From: Fontivita pretiosa
GTDB taxonomy: Bacteria; Planctomycetota; Phycisphaerae; Tepidisphaerales; Tepidisphaeraceae
Direction of reading: 5' to 3'
NCBI RefSeq assembly: GCF_050410795.1
Contig: NZ_CP191258.1
Location: 3,782,001-3,846,000, forward strand
DNA length: 64,000 nt
The translations under genes and the position numbers were made by a program. Below are positions 63,844-64,000 of the stretch, one piece after another (positions within the stretch are counted from its first letter, which is position 1; each line of letters opens with the position of its first letter). The notes below the pieces were generated by a model. It was given only the letters and a program-made list of their open reading frames with translations. It was not told the origin of the DNA and searched no databases.

Positions 63844-64000
63844 GGGCGAAGTTCCTTTTTTGCTTTGCAGCCTGACGCTCGTGCAAGCCGCGGTTTGCCG
63901 CCAGGCGACTGGATCGCCCGATTATAGGAAAACATGCCGCTGCTGCCAGAGCCGGTTGCGCCGCGAGCGGGCGATGCAAGCGAGCGGGCGATGGAATAGA

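Overview
The window looks like a chromosomal segment of a planctomycete, most likely class Phycisphaerae. The evidence is a surface protease with an LEPR-type N-terminal motif and a dockerin, several secreted proteins ending in dockerin repeats plus a PEP-CTERM anchor, a prepilin-like protein with an HxxxDG-type C-terminus, lipid A genes (Gram-negative envelope), the futalosine menaquinone gene mqnE and a type-B succinate dehydrogenase. The DNA is GC-rich and coding-dense; most genes are ordinary housekeeping genes.

Layout. 0-6 kb: an uncharacterised alpha/alpha-barrel-like enzyme, tRNA-Gln(CTG), the surface metalloprotease and mqnE. 6-11.6 kb: rlmN, lpxB, a xylulokinase, lpxD and infA. 11.9-23 kb: a secreted-protein block on the minus strand with three PEP-CTERM proteins, a PstS-like protein that also has dockerins and PEP-CTERM, and a pseudopilin. 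23.2 kb: a PTS EIIA gene. 23.7-34.0 kb: a composite transposon made of two inverted, nearly identical ISKra4-like elements, flanked by an 8-bp direct repeat. Inside it are a 5'-truncated RHS/YD-repeat gene with a C-terminal toxin-like tip, a candidate immunity gene, an IS66 remnant and a tyrosine recombinase. 34-43.7 kb: terC, upp, a HEAT-like lipoprotein-type/secreted protein, leuD, ahcY, a hypothetical gene, purA, an EF-P gene and a hydrolase. 43.8-47.5 kb: an NfeD/slipin pair, then an ECF sigma factor with its probable anti-sigma factor. 47.6-57 kb: a protein acyltransferase (acyl-CoA synthetase + GNAT), tRNA-Pro(GGG), rpsO-pnp, an M19 dipeptidase, a class II deacetylase and small zinc-ribbon and lipoprotein genes. 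57.3-63.8 kb: two GT-C glycosyltransferases, sdhA, a DinB-family gene and sdhC.

The most notable part is the composite transposon. The outer ends carry the same terminal sequence and the same 8-bp target duplication, while the inner flanks do not match. This indicates that the whole 10.3-kb unit moved as one, carrying an orphan polymorphic-toxin C-terminus and its putative immunity gene. Other points of interest are a transposase read in two overlapping frames in both copies, a hairpin upstream of the transposase that is kept by paired changes between the copies, palindromic elements that supply the 3' ends of coding genes, and a Gly/Arg/His-rich tail on PNPase. No CRISPR array, rRNA or prophage structural gene was seen.
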